Both the position numbers and the translations under genes were made by a program. A stretch of 64,000 nt of DNA from Kiloniellaceae bacterium (GTDB lineage Bacteria; Pseudomonadota; Alphaproteobacteria; Kiloniellales; J153). Positions within the stretch are counted from its first letter, which is position 1. Every line of letters starts with the position of its first letter. Under the pieces are notes generated by a model. It saw only the letters and a program-made list of their open reading frames with translations, was not told the DNA's origin and ran no database searches. The stretch is from NCBI GenBank assembly GCA_021776095.1, contig JAJFGO010000118.1:1-64000 (forward strand), read 5' to 3'. Positions 62,200 through 64,000 of this stretch are shown one piece after another.

Positions 62200-62910
62200 T
62201 CAGTGATAAAAGCGGATTTCGCGAATGAACGCGGAGGCCCGGCCGCCATCGTCCGCCTTCTTGGTATCCAGCGCCAATGCTAGGCCGGAGACCGTAGGGT
62301 CGTCATCCCGCTCCGCGTCGAAGTAAGTGCGGTAGGCCGCCATGAGATCGAACCGCGACCTCACCGTTTCATCCATGGCAGGCCTGCCGGTACAAACGTA
62401 ACGACCGCTCTTCTTGAAGTAGGATCCAACATAGGGGTGGTTTAACCGGTCGTCGCCGTGACACAGGAACAGGCCGACGAAAAAGGGGCTGTCCGGAATG
62501 AACATTGAGCCGCTCGGTTGGCGCTGGTCGCCCATGAAGACAATCACCATAAGCGCTTCGTTGCGAACGCCCTGTTCGTACGACGCGCCCGCCGGGAACC
62601 GGCTCACACCCCAATCGATCTCGATATGCGTGAAGTCCGGCACATTGACGGCCTCGTTCGGCATGATGCCAAAGGCACGCCGCTTGGCCTCCAGTACTAG
62701 GCCACCCGATCCAATATCGAGGTCGATGCGGTCGCGCCGTCTTGCGTCCTGCTCGAACTGGAAAGCCTTGCCTTGGAGCCAGTCGTCAATCGGTCCCTGC
62801 TCGTAATCCGTGAAGCGCACGATATGGACGAGTTTCCCATTGTCCGCTGAAACCGGTGCGATCGCTGCGAACAGGGAAAAAAGGCCAAGGACGACAATCG
62901 CAAACCGCAT
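62200..62910 (-). CDS. Exported hypothetical protein (DUF3047-like)
   Basis: About 236 residues from ATG 62910, which has GGGGAAAG upstream; GTG 62922 adds four residues. The N-terminus RFAIVVLGLFSLFAAIAP is a signal peptide. The mature part is beta-rich and contains FTHIEIDWGVSRFPAG, VIVFMGDQRQPSGS and SYFKKSGRYVC. I have a weak impression of the DUF3047 family but cannot confirm it. The function is unknown. It may be co-transcribed with cysK upstream. Confidence 0.65.
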   Translation of the reverse strand: MRFAIVVLGLFSLFAAIAPVSADNGKLVHIVRFTDYEQGPIDDWLQGKAFQFEQDARRRDRIDLDIGSGGLVLEAKRRAFGIMPNEAVNVPDFTHIEIDWGVSRFPAGASYEQGVRNEALMVIVFMGDQRQPSGSMFIPDSPFFVGLFLCHGDDRLNHPYVGSYFKKSGRYVCTGRPAMDETVRSRFDLMAAYRTYFDAERDDDPTVSGLALALDTKKADDGGRASAFIREIRFYH

Positions 62911-63031
62911 TGCTTTCCCCACTCAGCTCTTTGCGGCCCTCCGGATCACGCTCGAGTTGGGCCTCGTCGAGCGGAAACCGGATATCCAAGGGCCACGATC
63001 CAGCGCTGGTCGTAGCGCCATGCTCCGGCCC

Positions 63032-64000
63032 CTACATCCCTTCGAAAAGACCGGTACTGAGATAGCGCTCGGCGAGCGAGGGCAGGATGGTGACGATGGT
63101 TTTGCCGGCCATCTCGGGGCGGGCGCCGAACTCGAGAGCGGCCGCGGCTGCCGCACCGGAGGAAATGCCGCCGGGCACACCTTCGATTTGGGCCAGGTCG
63201 CGGGCGGTGGCGAAGGCGGTATCGTTGCCGATTCGGATCACTTCGTCGATCAGGCCGGTGTCCAGATTGCCCGGCACGAACCCGGCGCCGATGCCTTGAA
63301 TCGTGTGCGGGCCGGGCGCCCCGCCGGAGAGAATCGCACTGTCTTCAGGTTCGACCGCGATCATGCGCAAGCCAGCCTTGCGCGGCTTCAGAACCGAGCC
63401 GACCCCGGTCAGGGTGCCGCCGGTACCGACGCCACAAATCACCGCGTCGACCGCGCCGTCGGTATCGCGCCAGATTTCCTCGGCCGTGGTGCGGCGGTGC
63501 ACCGCCGGATTGGCCGGGTTCTCGAACTGCTGGGGCATAACCGCGTCGGACAATTCAGCGACCAGTTCTTCCGCCCTGGCGACCGCACCGCGCATGCCTA
63601 GGGCGCCGTCGGTCAGCATCAATTCGGCGCCCAAGAGGCGCAGCATCTTGCGCCGCTCAACCGACATGGTATCGGGCATGGTCAGGATCAGGCGATAGCC
63701 TTTGGCCGCGCACACGAAGGCCAGCGCGATGCCGGTGTTGCCGCTGGTCGGTTCCACGATCGCCGTCTCGGGGCCGATTTTGCCGGCCGCTTCCAGCGCT
63801 TCGATCATGGCCGCGCCGATGCGGTCCTTGACTGAGGACAGGGGGTTGAAGAACTCGCATTTGCCCAGAATATCGGCCTTTATGCCCCGGGATTCGCTCA
63901 GCCTGCGCAGGCGCACCAAAGGCGTCGTGCCGATGGTCTCCAGGATGTTGTCGTAAACCCGGCCGCGGAAATCAGCGGGTGCGGCGGAGGGCGATTGCGG
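63032..64000 (-). CDS. cysK: Cysteine synthase A, 5' end beyond the window
   Basis: At least 322 residues; the frame is open to the window edge and no start is seen, so the N-terminus lies outside. The PLP Lys is in [14 protein letters not shown], with [25 protein letters not shown] and [13 protein letters not shown] forming the phosphate and substrate sites. It makes cysteine from O-acetylserine and sulfide. The C-terminus ends [12 protein letters not shown], as usual for CysK. Confidence 0.93.
   Translation of the reverse strand, partial: PQSPSAAPADFRGRVYDNILETIGTTPLVRLRRLSESRGIKADILGKCEFFNPLSSVKDRIGAAMIEALEAAGKIGPETAIVEPTSGNTGIALAFVCAAKGYRLILTMPDTMSVERRKMLRLLGAELMLTDGALGMRGAVARAEELVAELSDAVMPQQFENPANPAVHRRTTAEEIWRDTDGAVDAVICGVGTGGTLTGVGSVLKPRKAGLRMIAVEPEDSAILSGGAPGPHTIQGIGAGFVPGNLDTGLIDEVIRIGNDTAFATARDLAQIEGVPGGISSGAAAAAALEFGARPEMAGKTIVTILPSLAERYLSTGLFEGM

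Overview
The window looks like chromosome from a GC-rich alphaproteobacterium, most likely of the Rhodospirillales type. The evidence is an Irr-type iron regulator divergent from fabA-fabB-fabI, a MucR/Ros regulator, a Fur/Mur regulator, ornithine-lipid genes (olsB-olsA), a tsaB-rimI-fur and miaB-phoH-ybeY-corC-lnt order, and a rimP-nusA-ylxR-infB-rbfA-truB-rpsO-pnp block. No rRNA, tRNA, CRISPR array, insertion sequence or prophage was recognised. Rare start codons (TTG, GTG) and 4-base stop/start overlaps are common. The order-level assignment is inference from gene content.

Layout. 1-4.2 kb: small-molecule catabolism, with a CoA-transferase end, a glutathione transferase, a DddP-like M24 metalloenzyme, a BesD/HalD-family 2-oxoglutarate oxygenase and a divergent LysR regulator. 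4.2-15.5 kb: the most unusual part. A leftward operon encodes a very large ABC exporter with a degenerate ATPase domain, a cyclic-nucleotide-binding protein and two tandem small methyltransferases. A divergent rightward operon encodes four glycosyltransferases, a histidine phosphatase, a polysaccharide deacetylase and a membrane protein. A class III cyclase gene lies just beyond (16.1-17.5 kb). I read this as a candidate cyclic-nucleotide-linked glycan synthesis and transport locus of unknown product.

15.6-26.2 kb: a small HTH protein, the cyclase, a methyltransferase, an MBL hydrolase, an MFS carrier, an OmpR-type regulator, a formamidase-like hydrolase, RibA with an altered N-terminal domain, an NfuA-like Fe-S scaffold, an exported deacetylase and a RutE-like reductase. 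26.2-48.8 kb is mainly housekeeping: tRNA modification (TsaB, MiaB, TrmB, TruB), ribosome maturation (YbeY, RimP, RbfA, RimI), translation (IF-2, S15), RNA decay (PNPase), lipoprotein acylation, ornithine lipids and MetK.

48.8-64 kb: a phosphodiesterase, a globin-coupled diguanylate cyclase pseudogene with at least three lesions, the fabI-fabB-fabA operon facing irr, and a rubrerythrin / Fe-S oxidoreductase / DUF3501 set preceded by a near-consensus Irr box. An MFS pseudogene follows, then a zinc-type ArsR regulator with a clear palindromic operator and a CDF transporter. The window closes with an SH3 protein, two dehydrogenases, MoeB, an exported hypothetical protein and the 3' part of cysK.
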